Shown: positions 27,135 to 36,979 of the stretch, one piece after another | How the letters are laid out: each line of letters begins with the position of its first letter | How positions within the stretch are numbered: position 1 is the first letter of the stretch | DNA from: Rhizobacter sp. AJA081-3 | GTDB lineage: Bacteria > Pseudomonadota > Gammaproteobacteria > Burkholderiales > Burkholderiaceae_C | Assembly (NCBI RefSeq): GCF_017795745.1 | Contig: NZ_CP059067.1 | Location: forward strand, 1,674,001 to 1,738,000 | Reading direction: 5' to 3' | Length of the DNA stretch: 64,000 bases | The notes under the pieces: generated by a model | Told to the model about the DNA's origin: nothing | The model's database searches: none | The model's input: the letters and a program-made list of their open reading frames with translations, nothing else | Translations under genes and position numbers: made by a program

Positions 27135-27668
27135 ATGCGACTGACCACCAAGGGCCGTTTTGCCGTGACCGCCATGATCGACCTGGCGCTGCGTGAGCAC
27201 ACCGGGCCCGTGGCCCTGGCTGCCATCAGCGCGCGCCAGCAGATTTCGCTGTCCTACCTGGAACAGCTGTTCGGCAAGCTGCGCCGCCACGAACTCGTGG
27301 AGAGCACGCGCGGCCCGGGCGGCGGCTATTCGCTGGGCCGCAAGGCCGAGGAAATCACCGTGGCCGACATCATCGTCGCGGTCGACGAGCCGATCGACGC
27401 CACCGGCTGTGGCGGCAAGACCGACTGCATGGGCGAGGACAGCGGCAAGTGCATGACGCACGACCTGTGGGCCAGCCTGAACTCGAAGATGATCGAGTTC
27501 CTGGACTCGGTGTCGCTGAAGAAGCTGGTCGACGAGCAGATCGCCAAGGGCGTTTCCATCGAGGAGCATCCGGTCAAGCGCGCCATCTCCTCGCAGCCGG
27601 TCGTCAAGCCGATCAAGGTCACCGCGCCCAACTCGGTCTTTGCCCTCGGCAACGCCTTCAACAAGTAA
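27135..27668 (+). CDS. iscR: Fe-S cluster assembly transcriptional regulator IscR
   Basis: 177 aa Rrf2-family winged-helix repressor. [19 protein letters not shown] and the recognition helix region [29 protein letters not shown] are diagnostic. The [2Fe-2S] ligands are C92, C98 and C106 with H109 nearby. GGAG lies before the ATG (TTTAGGAGATAGAG). It heads the isc operon and is expected to repress it when clusters are plentiful, through the site at 27013. Confidence 0.96.
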   Translation: MRLTTKGRFAVTAMIDLALREHTGPVALAAISARQQISLSYLEQLFGKLRRHELVESTRGPGGGYSLGRKAEEITVADIIVAVDEPIDATGCGGKTDCMGEDSGKCMTHDLWASLNSKMIEFLDSVSLKKLVDEQIAKGVSIEEHPVKRAISSQPVVKPIKVTAPNSVFALGNAFNK

Positions 27669-27697
27669 ACCCACCTTCTCTGGCAGCGCTGCGTTTC

Positions 27698-28918
27698 ATG
27701 GACATGACCCCGCACTTCCCCATCTACATGGACTACGGCGCCACCAACCCGGTGGACCAGCGCGTGGTGGACGCGATGATCCCGTGGTTGCGCGAGCATT
27801 TCGGCAACCCGGCGTCGCGCAGCCATGCCTGGGGCTGGGAGGCCGAAGCGGCTGTCGAGAAGGCGCGCGAGCAGGTGGCCGAGCTGATCGGCGCCGACCC
27901 GCGCGAGATCGTCTGGACCTCCGGCGCCACCGAGTCGAACAACCTCGCGCTGAAGGGTGCGGCGCAGTTCTACAAGACGCGCGGCAAGCACCTGATCACC
28001 GTGAAGACCGAGCACAAGGCCGTGCTCGACACGATGCGCGAACTCGAGCGCCAGGGCTTCGAGGTGACGTACCTCGATGTCCAGGAAGACGGCATGCTCG
28101 ACCTCGACAAGCTCAAGGCGACGATGCGCCCCGACACCATCCTGGTCTCGGTGATGTTCGTCAACAACGAGATCGGCGTGATCCAGGACATCCCGGCCAT
28201 CGGCGCGATGTGCCGCGAGCGCGGCATCATCTTCCACGTCGACGCGGCGCAGGCCACGGGCAAGGTCGCCATCGACCTGAAGACGCTGCCGGTTGACCTG
28301 ATGAGCCTGGCCTCGCACAAGACCTACGGCCCGAAGGGCATCGGCGCGCTGTACGTGCGCCGCAAAGCCGCGGTGCGCATCGAGGCGCAGATGCACGGTG
28401 GCGGCCACGAGCGCGGCATGCGCTCGGGCACGCTGCCCACGCACCAGATCGTCGGCATGGGCGAGGCCTTTCGCATCGCCCGCGAAGAGATGGGCACCGA
28501 GAGCGAGCGCATCCGCATGCTCAGCAAGCGGCTGATCGACGGCCTGAAGGACATCGAGCAGACCTTCCTGAACGGCCACGCCGAGAAGCGCGTGCCTCAC
28601 AACGTGAACATGAGCTTCAACTTCGTCGAGGGCGAGTCGCTGATCATGGGCATCAAGGGCATCGCCGTGTCCTCGGGCTCGGCCTGCACCTCGGCGAGCC
28701 TGGAGCCGAGCTACGTGCTGCGCGCCCTGGGCCGCAGCGACGAGTTGGCGCACTCGAGCCTGCGCATGACGATCGGCCGGTTCACGACCGAAGAAGAGAT
28801 CGACTACGTGGTCAGCACGCTGAAAGACCGCGTCGCCAAACTGCGCGAGCTGTCCCCGCTGTGGGAGATGTACCAGGATGGTGTGGACATCAGCACCATC
28901 CAGTGGACGGCACACTGA
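27698..28918 (+). CDS. iscS: Cysteine desulfurase IscS
   Basis: 406 aa PLP enzyme that removes sulfur from cysteine and hands it to IscU. PLP lysine in [19 protein letters not shown]; catalytic cysteine loop [22 protein letters not shown]-terminal [22 protein letters not shown], the end that contacts IscU and Fdx. Two ATGs six bases apart (27698, 27704) are possible; the product would be 406 or 404 aa, the latter equal to the E. coli length. No strong ribosome binding site distinguishes them. Confidence 0.96.
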   Translation: MDMTPHFPIYMDYGATNPVDQRVVDAMIPWLREHFGNPASRSHAWGWEAEAAVEKAREQVAELIGADPREIVWTSGATESNNLALKGAAQFYKTRGKHLITVKTEHKAVLDTMRELERQGFEVTYLDVQEDGMLDLDKLKATMRPDTILVSVMFVNNEIGVIQDIPAIGAMCRERGIIFHVDAAQATGKVAIDLKTLPVDLMSLASHKTYGPKGIGALYVRRKAAVRIEAQMHGGGHERGMRSGTLPTHQIVGMGEAFRIAREEMGTESERIRMLSKRLIDGLKDIEQTFLNGHAEKRVPHNVNMSFNFVEGESLIMGIKGIAVSSGSACTSASLEPSYVLRALGRSDELAHSSLRMTIGRFTTEEEIDYVVSTLKDRVAKLRELSPLWEMYQDGVDISTIQWTAH

Positions 28919-28939
28919 ACGAGTTGTTGGAGAAGCACC

Positions 28940-29344
28940 ATGGCATACAGCGAAAAGGTCGTCGAGCACTACGAGAATCCGCGCAACGTCGGCTCCTTCG
29001 AGAAGGGTGACGAAACGGTGGGTACCGGCATGGTCGGCGCACCGGCCTGCGGCGACGTGATGAAGCTGCAGATCAAGGTCAACCCGGTCACCGGCCTGAT
29101 CGAGGACGCGAAGTTCAAGACCTACGGCTGCGGCTCGGCGATCGCCTCGAGCTCGCTGGTCACCGAGTGGGTCAAGGGCAAGTCGCTCGACGAGGCGCTG
29201 ACCATCAAGAACACTCACATTGCCGAGGAACTGGCGCTGCCGCCGGTGAAGATCCACTGCTCGATCCTGGCCGAAGACGCCATCAAGGCGGCGGTGAACG
29301 ACTACAAGGCCAAGTCGGCTCAGCCGTCCGGCCCCACGCACTGA
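28940..29344 (+). CDS. iscU: Fe-S cluster scaffold IscU
   Basis: 134 aa scaffold on which [2Fe-2S] and [4Fe-4S] clusters are built. Ligands C37, D39, C64, H106 and C107 are all present, and the LPPVK motif recognised by the chaperone HscA is at 100-104. TTGGAG precedes the ATG. Follows iscS by 21 bp. Confidence 0.97.
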   Translation: MAYSEKVVEHYENPRNVGSFEKGDETVGTGMVGAPACGDVMKLQIKVNPVTGLIEDAKFKTYGCGSAIASSSLVTEWVKGKSLDEALTIKNTHIAEELALPPVKIHCSILAEDAIKAAVNDYKAKSAQPSGPTH

Positions 29345-29355
29345 TCAGCATTCCC

Positions 29356-29679
29356 ATGGCAGTCACCCTGACCGAAGCGGCAGCGCGCCACGTGACGCGC
29401 TACCTGAGCAAACGCGGCAAGGGCGTGGGCGTGCGGCTGGGCGTGAAGACCACCGGCTGCTCCGGCCTGGCCTACAAGCTCGAGTACGCCGACGACTTCG
29501 CGCCCGAGGACGTGATCTTCGAGGGCCACGGCGTCAAGGTGCTGGTCGACCCGAAGAGCCTGCCCTACATCGACGGCACCGAACTCGACTTCGTGCGCGA
29601 AGGCCTCAATGAGGGCTTCAAGTTCCACAACCCCCGCGAGAAGGACCGCTGCGGCTGCGGCGAGTCGTTCCGCGTCTGA
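29356..29679 (+). CDS. iscA: A-type Fe-S carrier IscA
   Basis: 107 aa A-type carrier that passes clusters or iron from the scaffold to apo-proteins. The three conserved cysteines are C35 (TTGCSGLAY), C99 and C101 (CGCGESF). The ATG at 29356 matches the usual N-terminus [13 protein letters not shown]; the open frame upstream is only iscU read in another frame. The gap to iscU is 11 bp. Confidence 0.96.
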   Translation: MAVTLTEAAARHVTRYLSKRGKGVGVRLGVKTTGCSGLAYKLEYADDFAPEDVIFEGHGVKVLVDPKSLPYIDGTELDFVREGLNEGFKFHNPREKDRCGCGESFRV

Positions 29680-29744
29680 CCGCCTCCCGCCGACCCGAAG
29701 GCGCGGCGTCAAGCCGCGTTTTTGTTTCTCCGACCGCTGCCACC

Positions 29745-30263
29745 ATGAAGCTGGACGACAACGACTTCGACCTGTTCGGCGTGGCGCAGCGCTTCGCGCA
29801 GGACCGTGCAGCACTCGACGACCGCTGGCGTGCTTTGCAGGCCGAAGTGCACCCCGACAAGTTCGCCGCCGACGGCGCCGCAGCCCAGCGTGTGGCGGTG
29901 CAATGGGCGGTGCGCGTCAATGAGGCCTACCAGCGCCTGAAGGACCCGCTCAAGCGCGCGGCCTACCTGTGCGAACTGGCCGGCCAGCCGATCAACGCCG
30001 AGAACAACACCGCGATGCCCGGCGCCTTCCTGATGCAGCAGATGGAATGGCGCGAGTCGCTCGACGAGGCGCGCACGCTGCCGCAGGTCGAGGCGCTGGC
30101 CGAAGCGGTTGGCGCGCATCGCAAGGGCGCGCTGCAGCGGCTGCAGCAACTGCTCGACGATCAGCAGGATGCGGTCGCCGCAGCACAGCAGGTCAGAGCC
30201 CTCATGTTCGTCGAGCGCTTTGCCGAGGACGTCGATCGCCGCCTCGAGGCGCTGGGACAATAG
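29745..30263 (+). CDS. hscB: Co-chaperone HscB
   Basis: 172 aa J-domain protein that brings IscU to HscA and stimulates its ATPase. The HPD motif is at 36-38 and the C-terminal three-helix bundle ([14 protein letters not shown]...) that binds IscU follows. Spaced 65 bp from iscA and 4 bp before hscA. Confidence 0.96.
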   Translation: MKLDDNDFDLFGVAQRFAQDRAALDDRWRALQAEVHPDKFAADGAAAQRVAVQWAVRVNEAYQRLKDPLKRAAYLCELAGQPINAENNTAMPGAFLMQQMEWRESLDEARTLPQVEALAEAVGAHRKGALQRLQQLLDDQQDAVAAAQQVRALMFVERFAEDVDRRLEALGQ

Positions 30264-30267
30264 TTCT

Positions 30268-32124
<1,857 letters not shown>

Positions 32125-32126
32125 GC

Positions 32127-32465
32127 ATGCCTGTGATCCGCATCCTGCCGCACCCGGAGTACTGCCCGAACGGCGCCGAAGTCACGGCGCCATCGGGCAC
32201 CTCGCTGTGCGAAGCCATGCTCGACAACCAGATCGACATCGAGCACGCCTGCGAGCTGAGCTGCGCGTGCACGACCTGCCACGTGGTGGTGCGCGAGGGC
32301 TTCGATTCGCTGGGCGCGATGGACGAGAGCGAGGAAGACCTGCTCGACCGCGCCTGGGGCCTGGAGCCCACCTCGCGCCTGTCGTGCCAGGCGATCCTGT
32401 CCAACCGCGACGTGACGATCGAGATCCCGAAGTACTCGATCAATCACGCCAAGGAAAAGCACTGA
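32127..32465 (+). CDS. fdx: Isc-type [2Fe-2S] ferredoxin
   Basis: 112 aa adrenodoxin-like ferredoxin that supplies electrons for cluster assembly. Ligands C42, C48, C51 (CELSCACTTC) and C87, the same numbers as E. coli Fdx. It starts 2 bp after hscA. The operon ends here: no iscX follows. Its stop codon overlaps the U-tract side of the terminator for the convergent nrt genes. Confidence 0.96.
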   Translation: MPVIRILPHPEYCPNGAEVTAPSGTSLCEAMLDNQIDIEHACELSCACTTCHVVVREGFDSLGAMDESEEDLLDRAWGLEPTSRLSCQAILSNRDVTIEIPKYSINHAKEKH

Positions 32466-32499
32466 AAAAAATGCCCCAGGCCGGGAAGGCCTGAGGCAT
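32465..32499 (-). terminator. Rho-independent terminator of nrtABC
   Basis: On the minus strand GATGCCTCAGGCC ... GGCCTGGGGCAT forms a 12-bp stem with one mismatch and a five-base loop, followed by seven U residues. It lies about 90 bp after the nrtC stop, directly against the end of fdx. On the plus strand the same hairpin lacks a U tract and would serve fdx poorly. Confidence 0.85.
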
Positions 32500-32530
32500 C
32501 TCGAAAGGGACGAGCCCTGCTGAGGAGACA

Positions 32531-32556
32531 GCGATGGTTGCTCTGCCAACCATCGC
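32531..32556. repeat. Perfect 10-bp inverted repeat with six-base loop
   Basis: GCGATGGTTG-CTCTGC-CAACCATCGC is a perfect hairpin between the nrt terminator and the nrtC stop. No U tract follows on either strand. It may protect a 3' end or pause polymerase; no function is shown. Confidence 0.6.
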
Positions 32557-32588
32557 CAGAGCTCTAGCAAACTGCGTGCCGTGCCGGT

Positions 32589-33389
32589 TCAGGCGGCCTG
32601 TGATTCCACGTGGCCGTGGCGGGTGTACAGGAAGTCCAGCACCTCCTTGCGGTAGTGCACGTAGCGGCTGTCCTCGGCCAGCTCGACGCGGTGGCGCGGG
32701 CGCGGCAGTTCCACCGACAGAATCTCGCCGATCGTGGCCGCCGGGCCGTTGGTCATCATCACGATGCGGTCGGACAGCAGCACGGCCTCGTCGACATCGT
32801 GGGTGACCATCACCACGGTGCTGTGCGTGCGCGCAACGATCTTCAGCAGTTCGTCCTGCAGGTGGGCCCGAGTGAGGGCGTCCAGCGCGCCGAAGGGCTC
32901 GTCCATCAGCAGCACCTTGGGCTCCATCGCCAGCGCACGGGCGATGCCCACGCGCTGCTTCATGCCGCCGGAGATCTCGTGCGGGCGCTTGGCCGAGGCG
33001 TGCGCCATGCCCACCAGTTCGAGCGCCGCGTCGGTGCGCTGCTTCAAGGCGGTGCGCGATTCGGTGGCGCCGAATACGCGCTCGACGGCCAGATGCACGT
33101 TCTCGAAGCAGGTCAACCAGGGCAGCAGCGAGTGGTTCTGGAACACCACCGCGCGCTCCGGCCCCGGGGCGGCGATCTCACGGTTGTCGCACAGCAGCAC
33201 GCCGCTGCTGGGCAGCAGCAGCCCGGCGATCAGGTTGAGCAGCGTCGACTTGCCGCATCCCGAGTGCCCGATCAGCGTGACGAACTCGCCCTTGGCCACG
33301 TCTAGATCGATCTCGCGCAGCGCGTGGAATTGGCCCTTGCGGGTGCTGAACACCATCTCGGCGTTCTGGACCTGGATGAAGCTGTTCAT
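32589..33389 (-). CDS. nrtC: Nitrate ABC transporter ATP-binding protein
   Basis: 266 aa. Walker A GHSGCGKST near 42-50, signature ISGGMKQRVGIARAL, Walker B VLLMDEPFGALD and H-loop MVTHDVDEAV. It belongs to the nitrate/sulfonate/taurine subfamily. The cyanobacterial NrtC carries an extra substrate-binding domain that is lacking here, so this corresponds to the short NrtD/NasD type. Last gene of the nrtABC unit, 16 bp after nrtB. Confidence 0.92.
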   Translation of the reverse strand: MNSFIQVQNAEMVFSTRKGQFHALREIDLDVAKGEFVTLIGHSGCGKSTLLNLIAGLLLPSSGVLLCDNREIAAPGPERAVVFQNHSLLPWLTCFENVHLAVERVFGATESRTALKQRTDAALELVGMAHASAKRPHEISGGMKQRVGIARALAMEPKVLLMDEPFGALDALTRAHLQDELLKIVARTHSTVVMVTHDVDEAVLLSDRIVMMTNGPAATIGEILSVELPRPRHRVELAEDSRYVHYRKEVLDFLYTRHGHVESQAA

Positions 33390-33405
33390 GGCGAAGACTC
33401 CCGGT

Positions 33406-34317
33406 TCAGTGGTGTTCGTCGTAGCTGAAGCGCTTGGCGATGCTGATCAGCAGCGCCTCCAGCAGCAGGCCGACGACGCCGATCACGACGATGGCGATCA
33501 GGATGTGCTTCACGTTGAGGTTGTTCCACTCGTCCCACACCCAGAAGCCGATGCCCACGCCGCCGGTGAGCATCTCGGCTGCCACGATCACCAGCCAGGC
33601 CGTACCCACCGACAGGCGCACGCCGGTCAGCATGTAGGGCAGTACGGCGGGAAACAGTATCTTGGTGATCACCTTCCACTCGCTCAGGTTCAGCACCTTG
33701 GCGACGTTCAGGTAGTCGGCCGGCACGCGCTGGACGCCCACGGCGGTGTTGATGATCATCGGCCAGATCGAGCAGATGAAGATCGTCCAGATGGCTGCCG
33801 GGTTGGCCGCCTTGAACACCAGCAGGCCGATGGGCAGCCAGGCCAGCGGCGACACCGGCCGCAGCAGGCTGATCAGCGGCGAGACCATGCGATTGAGCAC
33901 CTCGAAACGGCCGATCATGAAGCCCATCGGGATGCCCACCACCGCCGCCATGCCGAAGCCGATGGCCACGCGCTCCAGCGAGAACAGGATATTCCAGCCG
34001 ATGCCCTGGTCGTTCGGCCCCTTCGAGTAGAACGGGTCGGCGAACAGCTTCACTGCCGCGTCGAAGGTGGCCAGCGGCGTCGGGAAGGTCTCGCTCTTCA
34101 TCGTCAGCAGCGCCCAGATCCCGATCAGCAGGGCCACACCGATGAGCGGTGGAAGCACCTTGAGCAGCATGCCGTTCCAGTCGAAGCCCGGCCTGGGCGG
34201 CGCTGCTGGCTTCGGCAGTTCGGCAGTGGCGGCCTTGGCGGCCGACAGCGTCGCTGCAGCGTCGGCCTTGGCATCCATGCTGGCTTGCAGCGGGGTGTGA
34301 AACACGGCACTGACCAT
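33406..34317 (-). CDS. nrtB: Nitrate ABC transporter permease
   Basis: 303 aa. A long N-terminal extension rich in Ala/Pro (about 1-48) precedes six membrane segments of the binding-protein-dependent permease family; the EAA-like loop is around NVAKVLNLSEWKVITKILFPAVLPYMLTG. AGGAG lies seven bases before the ATG. Located 23 bp downstream of nrtA. Confidence 0.92.
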   Translation of the reverse strand: MVSAVFHTPLQASMDAKADAAATLSAAKAATAELPKPAAPPRPGFDWNGMLLKVLPPLIGVALLIGIWALLTMKSETFPTPLATFDAAVKLFADPFYSKGPNDQGIGWNILFSLERVAIGFGMAAVVGIPMGFMIGRFEVLNRMVSPLISLLRPVSPLAWLPIGLLVFKAANPAAIWTIFICSIWPMIINTAVGVQRVPADYLNVAKVLNLSEWKVITKILFPAVLPYMLTGVRLSVGTAWLVIVAAEMLTGGVGIGFWVWDEWNNLNVKHILIAIVVIGVVGLLLEALLISIAKRFSYDEHH

Positions 34318-34340
34318 GGTGTGCTCCTGGGCGTCGGTGT

Positions 34341-35564
34341 TCAGACCTTGACCTTGAATCCGTCGGCGTACTTGGCCGGTTCCTTGCCGTCCCAGACCAC
34401 GCCGTCGATCAGCTTGCTGCTGCGCATCGGGCTGGCAGGCACGCTGACCTTGAGGGCGCCGGCCGCCTGCTTGTAGAGATCGATCTGGTTCACCTGTTTG
34501 GCCACGGCCAGGTAGTCCGGGTGTTCCTTCAGCAGCCCCCAGCGCTTGTGCTGCGTGAGGAACCACATGCCGTCGGACAGGTACGGGAAGTTCACTGCGC
34601 CATCGTTGAAGAACTTCATGTAGTTCGGATCGTCCCAGGTCTTGCCCAGGCCGTTCTGGTAGCGGCCCAGGATGCGCTGGTTGATCACGTCGACGCTGGT
34701 GTTGACGTAGCTCTTGTCGGCCACCGTCTCGGCCATCTTGTTCTTGTTCTGCAGGCCGGCGTCGATCCAGCGGCCGGCCTCGAGGATGGCCATCATCACG
34801 GCGCGCGCGGTGTTCGGGTACTTCTTGACGAACTCGCCGGTGGTACCGAGCACCTTCTCGGGGTGGTCCTTCCAGATGTCCTGCGTGGTGACGGCGGTGA
34901 TGCCGATGCCGTCGGCGATGGCGCGGTGGCCCCAGGGTTCACCGACGCAGTAGCCGTCCATGTTGCCTACGCGCATGTTGGCCACCATCTGCGGTGGCGG
35001 CACGGTGATGACCTTGGCGTCCTTCATCGGATTCACGCCGACACTGGCCAGCCAGTAGTACAGCCACATGGCGTGGGTGCCGGTCGGGAAGGTCTGCGCG
35101 AAGGTGTACTCGCGCTTGTCGGTGCTCATCAGCTTGGCCAGGCTCGCTGCGTCGACCGCACCCTTGTCGGCCAGCTTCTTCGACAGCGTGATCGCCTGAC
35201 CGTTGTTGTTCAGCGTCATCAGCACGGCCATGTCCTTCTTCGGGCCGCCCACGCCGAGGTGCACGCCGTACACCAGGCCGTAGAGCACATGCGCCATGTC
35301 GAGCTCGCCATTGACGAGCTTGTCGCGCACGCCGGCCCAGGAGGCTTCCTTGGTCGGGATGATCTTCACACCGTACTTCTTGTCGAAACCCAGCACCGAA
35401 GCCATCACCACCGAGGCGCAGTCGGTCAGCGGGATGAAGCCGATGCGCACCTCTTCCTTCTCAGGCTTGTCGGAGCCCTGCGCGTAGACCGCGCTCTGCA
35501 GTCCGGGCACGAGGCCCGTGGCACCGGAGGCGGCGGCGGCCTTGATGAGGGTTCGGCGGCTCAT
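34341..35564 (-). CDS. nrtA: Nitrate-binding protein NrtA with Tat-type signal
   Basis: 407 aa from the ATG at 35564. The N-terminus MSRRTLIKAAAASGATGLVPG has a twin-arginine motif and a cleavage site near VYAQG. The mature protein is a CmpA/NrtA-type nitrate or nitrite binder (VRIGFIPLTDCASVVMA, YGLVYGVHLG, GYCVGEPWGHRAI). An in-frame ATG at 35594 would add ten residues; it lacks a ribosome binding site, whereas GGAAG lies about six bases before 35564. Expression is predicted to be controlled by the leader terminator at 35618-35669. Confidence 0.92.
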   Translation of the reverse strand: MSRRTLIKAAAASGATGLVPGLQSAVYAQGSDKPEKEEVRIGFIPLTDCASVVMASVLGFDKKYGVKIIPTKEASWAGVRDKLVNGELDMAHVLYGLVYGVHLGVGGPKKDMAVLMTLNNNGQAITLSKKLADKGAVDAASLAKLMSTDKREYTFAQTFPTGTHAMWLYYWLASVGVNPMKDAKVITVPPPQMVANMRVGNMDGYCVGEPWGHRAIADGIGITAVTTQDIWKDHPEKVLGTTGEFVKKYPNTARAVMMAILEAGRWIDAGLQNKNKMAETVADKSYVNTSVDVINQRILGRYQNGLGKTWDDPNYMKFFNDGAVNFPYLSDGMWFLTQHKRWGLLKEHPDYLAVAKQVNQIDLYKQAAGALKVSVPASPMRSSKLIDGVVWDGKEPAKYADGFKVKV

Positions 35565-35617
35565 GAGGATCTTCCGTGTCGTCGAGTGGGTCATGGCAGG
35601 TGGCTGATGTGCAGTCG

Positions 35618-35669
35618 AAAAAAAACGTCCACACGTCGTCTGCCCGGTGGGGCGGAGTTCGTGAGGACG
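35618..35669 (-). terminator. Leader attenuator terminator upstream of nrtA
   Basis: On the minus strand CGTCC-T-CACG pairs with CGTG-T-GGACG (one T-T mismatch), enclosing 24 bases, and is followed by eight U residues. It ends 54 bp before the nrtA start, inside the transcribed leader. Bases 35677-35683 (read as CGGTGGG) can pair with 35645-35651 (CCCACCG) in the terminator loop, a candidate antiterminator that begins directly after hexaloop hairpin P2. This is the expected architecture of ANTAR-controlled antitermination. Confidence 0.8.
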
Positions 35670-35683
35670 TCGTCGTCCCACCG

Positions 35684-35736
35684 CAGCGCATCGGCCTTGA
35701 TCCGCTGGGGTGATCGCGAGGGTCGGCTTTGACCCT
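35684..35736 (-). promoter_or_regulatory. Tandem ANTAR-target hexaloop hairpins in nrtA leader
   Basis: Minus strand: P1 (35736-35719) has stem AGGGTC/GACCCT and loop AAAGCC. P2 (35707-35684) has stem CAGCGGATC/GATGCGCTG with one G-G mismatch and loop AAGGCC. Both loops have A at 1 and G at 4. The linker is 11 bases. P1 begins about three bases from the predicted transcription start. The nasT gene ends 136 bp upstream on the same strand, so the regulator and its RNA target are neighbours. Confidence 0.82.
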
Positions 35737-35749
35737 TCACTGCACACGT

Positions 35750-35765
35750 TGCAATCGCTATGCCA
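35750..35765 (-). promoter_or_regulatory. Sigma-54 (-24/-12) promoter of nrtABC
   Basis: TGGCATA-GCGA-TTGCA on the minus strand; GG and GC are exactly 12 bp apart. The predicted start is near 35739. It matches the promoter found upstream of nirB in type and in distance to the hexaloop hairpins. Confidence 0.75.
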
Positions 35766-35815
35766 GCGCATTGCAGGCGATTTGCCCGGAAGAAGCAGGG
35801 ATGTCGATGCTGCTA

Positions 35816-35864
35816 TGCACCATTTGAGGTGCGTTGCGGCGCCTGACGCACCCGGCTTGTGCGT
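35816..35864. promoter_or_regulatory. Two NtrC-type dyads upstream of nrtA
   Basis: ACGCAC-CCGGCTT-GTGCGT (35846-35864) is a perfect dyad with the NtrC spacing GCAC-N7-GTGC. TGCAC-N8-GTGCG (35816-35833) is a second dyad with one extra base in the spacer. Their centres are about 30 bp apart, close to three helical turns, at roughly -86 and -116 from the predicted start, suitable for paired NtrC binding. Confidence 0.62.
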
Positions 35865-35871
35865 TGCCAGC

Positions 35872-36504
35872 TCAGATCAGGAGGTCGGCGACGTCCACGA
35901 TGCGCTGCGCCACTTCGGCGAGCTTCATGCCCCGGTCCATCGCTGTCTTTCGCAGGCGAGAATAGGCCGCCTCCTCGCTGAGCGAGTGCCGCGTCATCAG
36001 GATGCCCTTGGCCTTGTCGATGACCTTTCGTTCGCTGAGTTGGGTGCGGGCGTCGGCGAGTTCGCGTCGAAGGTTCTCCTCGTGCGTGAATCGCGCCAGC
36101 GCGACGTCGAGCACAGGCCGGATGCGCTCCGGGGCGAGCCCAGCGACGACGTAGGCCGACACACCGGCGGCGATGGCCGCGCCAACCTGGCTGGTGTCGT
36201 CGTCGTTGGTGAACAGCACGATGGGGCGCCGCGCGTCGCGGGTCGCCATCACGACGTGCTCCAACGTGTCGCGCGCCTGGCTCTCGGCGTCCACGATGAC
36301 CATGTCAGGCGCGATCTGCGCCAGCCGCTCGGTGAGGAAAGTGTCTGCCGGCAGCACCGCGACGATGTTGTAGCCGCTTTCGATCAGGCCGATGCGCAGG
36401 CTGCGCGAGCGTTCGAGCTCAGTCTCCGTGTGCGCGTCCGCGAGGTCGCGCTCCAGCGGTTCGGGAGCGACGATGACGATTCGGAGCTGCGGCGTGGCGG
36501 GCAT
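35872..36504 (-). CDS. nasT: NasT-type ANTAR antitermination regulator
   Basis: 210 aa. Residues 1-140 form a receiver-like domain: D72 in MVIVDAES is in the phosphoacceptor position, but the usual acidic pair after strand 1 is replaced by APEP and about a dozen extra residues follow. A coiled coil (140-160) leads to the ANTAR domain (about 160-206, VIDKAKGILMTRHSLSEEAAYSRLRKTAMDRGMKL). ANTAR domains bind paired hexaloop RNA hairpins and prevent termination. Known NasT proteins are held by the nitrate sensor NasS; no nasS is present in the window. GGGG lies before the ATG. It sits between a small winged-helix gene and the nrt promoter. Confidence 0.92.
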   Translation of the reverse strand: MPATPQLRIVIVAPEPLERDLADAHTETELERSRSLRIGLIESGYNIVAVLPADTFLTERLAQIAPDMVIVDAESQARDTLEHVVMATRDARRPIVLFTNDDDTSQVGAAIAAGVSAYVVAGLAPERIRPVLDVALARFTHEENLRRELADARTQLSERKVIDKAKGILMTRHSLSEEAAYSRLRKTAMDRGMKLAEVAQRIVDVADLLI

Positions 36505-36539
36505 GCCCCTGCCGGTGCAACATTCGAGCCAAGCTCAGT

Positions 36540-36827
36540 TCAGCGCCCGCGTGGCGTGCGAGTGAAGGCGCGACGCAGCCATCCGCCCAAAGGACGCAGT
36601 GAAGCGGCGAGTCGATCGACACGCGCCGCCTCGCGCTGGATCACCAATCCGCGGTCCACCAGCATGCTGACGAAGGCGCTCACCTGCTGTCGCGGCAGCC
36701 CGCTGCGTGCGTACAACTGCGCGAGCGTGACGTGGCGCTGCGACATGTCGCTGAGAATGCGGCGATAAGGCGTGCGCTCGTAGGTGGCACCGAGGTCGGG
36801 CCAGGCGGACAGGCGATACTCTTTCAT
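36540..36827 (-). CDS. Small winged-helix-like protein
   Basis: 95 aa, not recognised by name. The segment VTLAQLYARSGLPRQQVSAFVSMLVDRGLVIQRE (about 42-75) reads like a MarR/FaeA-type winged helix: helix, recognition helix rich in Ser/Arg/Gln, then a wing ending in a basic tail. The start at 36827 has GGAG only two bases away; the frame stays open to 37025 but the extra residues are low complexity and not convincing. It lies 35 bp upstream of nasT on the same strand and may be co-transcribed with it. A dyad lies 25 bp upstream. Confidence 0.6.
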   Translation of the reverse strand: MKEYRLSAWPDLGATYERTPYRRILSDMSQRHVTLAQLYARSGLPRQQVSAFVSMLVDRGLVIQREAARVDRLAASLRPLGGWLRRAFTRTPRGR

Positions 36828-36851
36828 GGCTCCAACGACTATGAGGGCGTG

Positions 36852-36870
36852 CGGCAATACTTTGTTGCCG
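36852..36870. promoter_or_regulatory. Dyad upstream of the winged-helix gene
   Basis: CGGCAA-TACTTTG-TTGCCG is a perfect six-bp inverted repeat with a seven-base spacer, 25 bp before the winged-helix start. It could be an operator for that protein itself. The spacing does not fit a sigma-54 promoter. Confidence 0.35.
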
Positions 36871-36979
36871 TTATGATTTGCAGAGTAGTCCGGTCCCGAG
36901 ATGGCGTGAAGGGGAGTGACGCTGCCTTTCGGGGTTTTTCTGACGATCTCTTGGTAACGAGATGCTGTTCGGCGTGGCT

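Noticed and set aside
35741-35776. Inverted repeat TGCAAT..ATTGCA and a small loop near it, considered as the first ANTAR hairpin of the nrt leader
   Set aside because: The loop is not a clean hexaloop and the stretch is the sigma-54 promoter itself, so it would not be transcribed. The pair at 35684-35736 fits the motif fully.
36852-36870. CGGCAA-N7-TTGCCG considered as a sigma-54 promoter
   Set aside because: GG and GC are 14 bp apart instead of 12, so it was kept only as a dyad.
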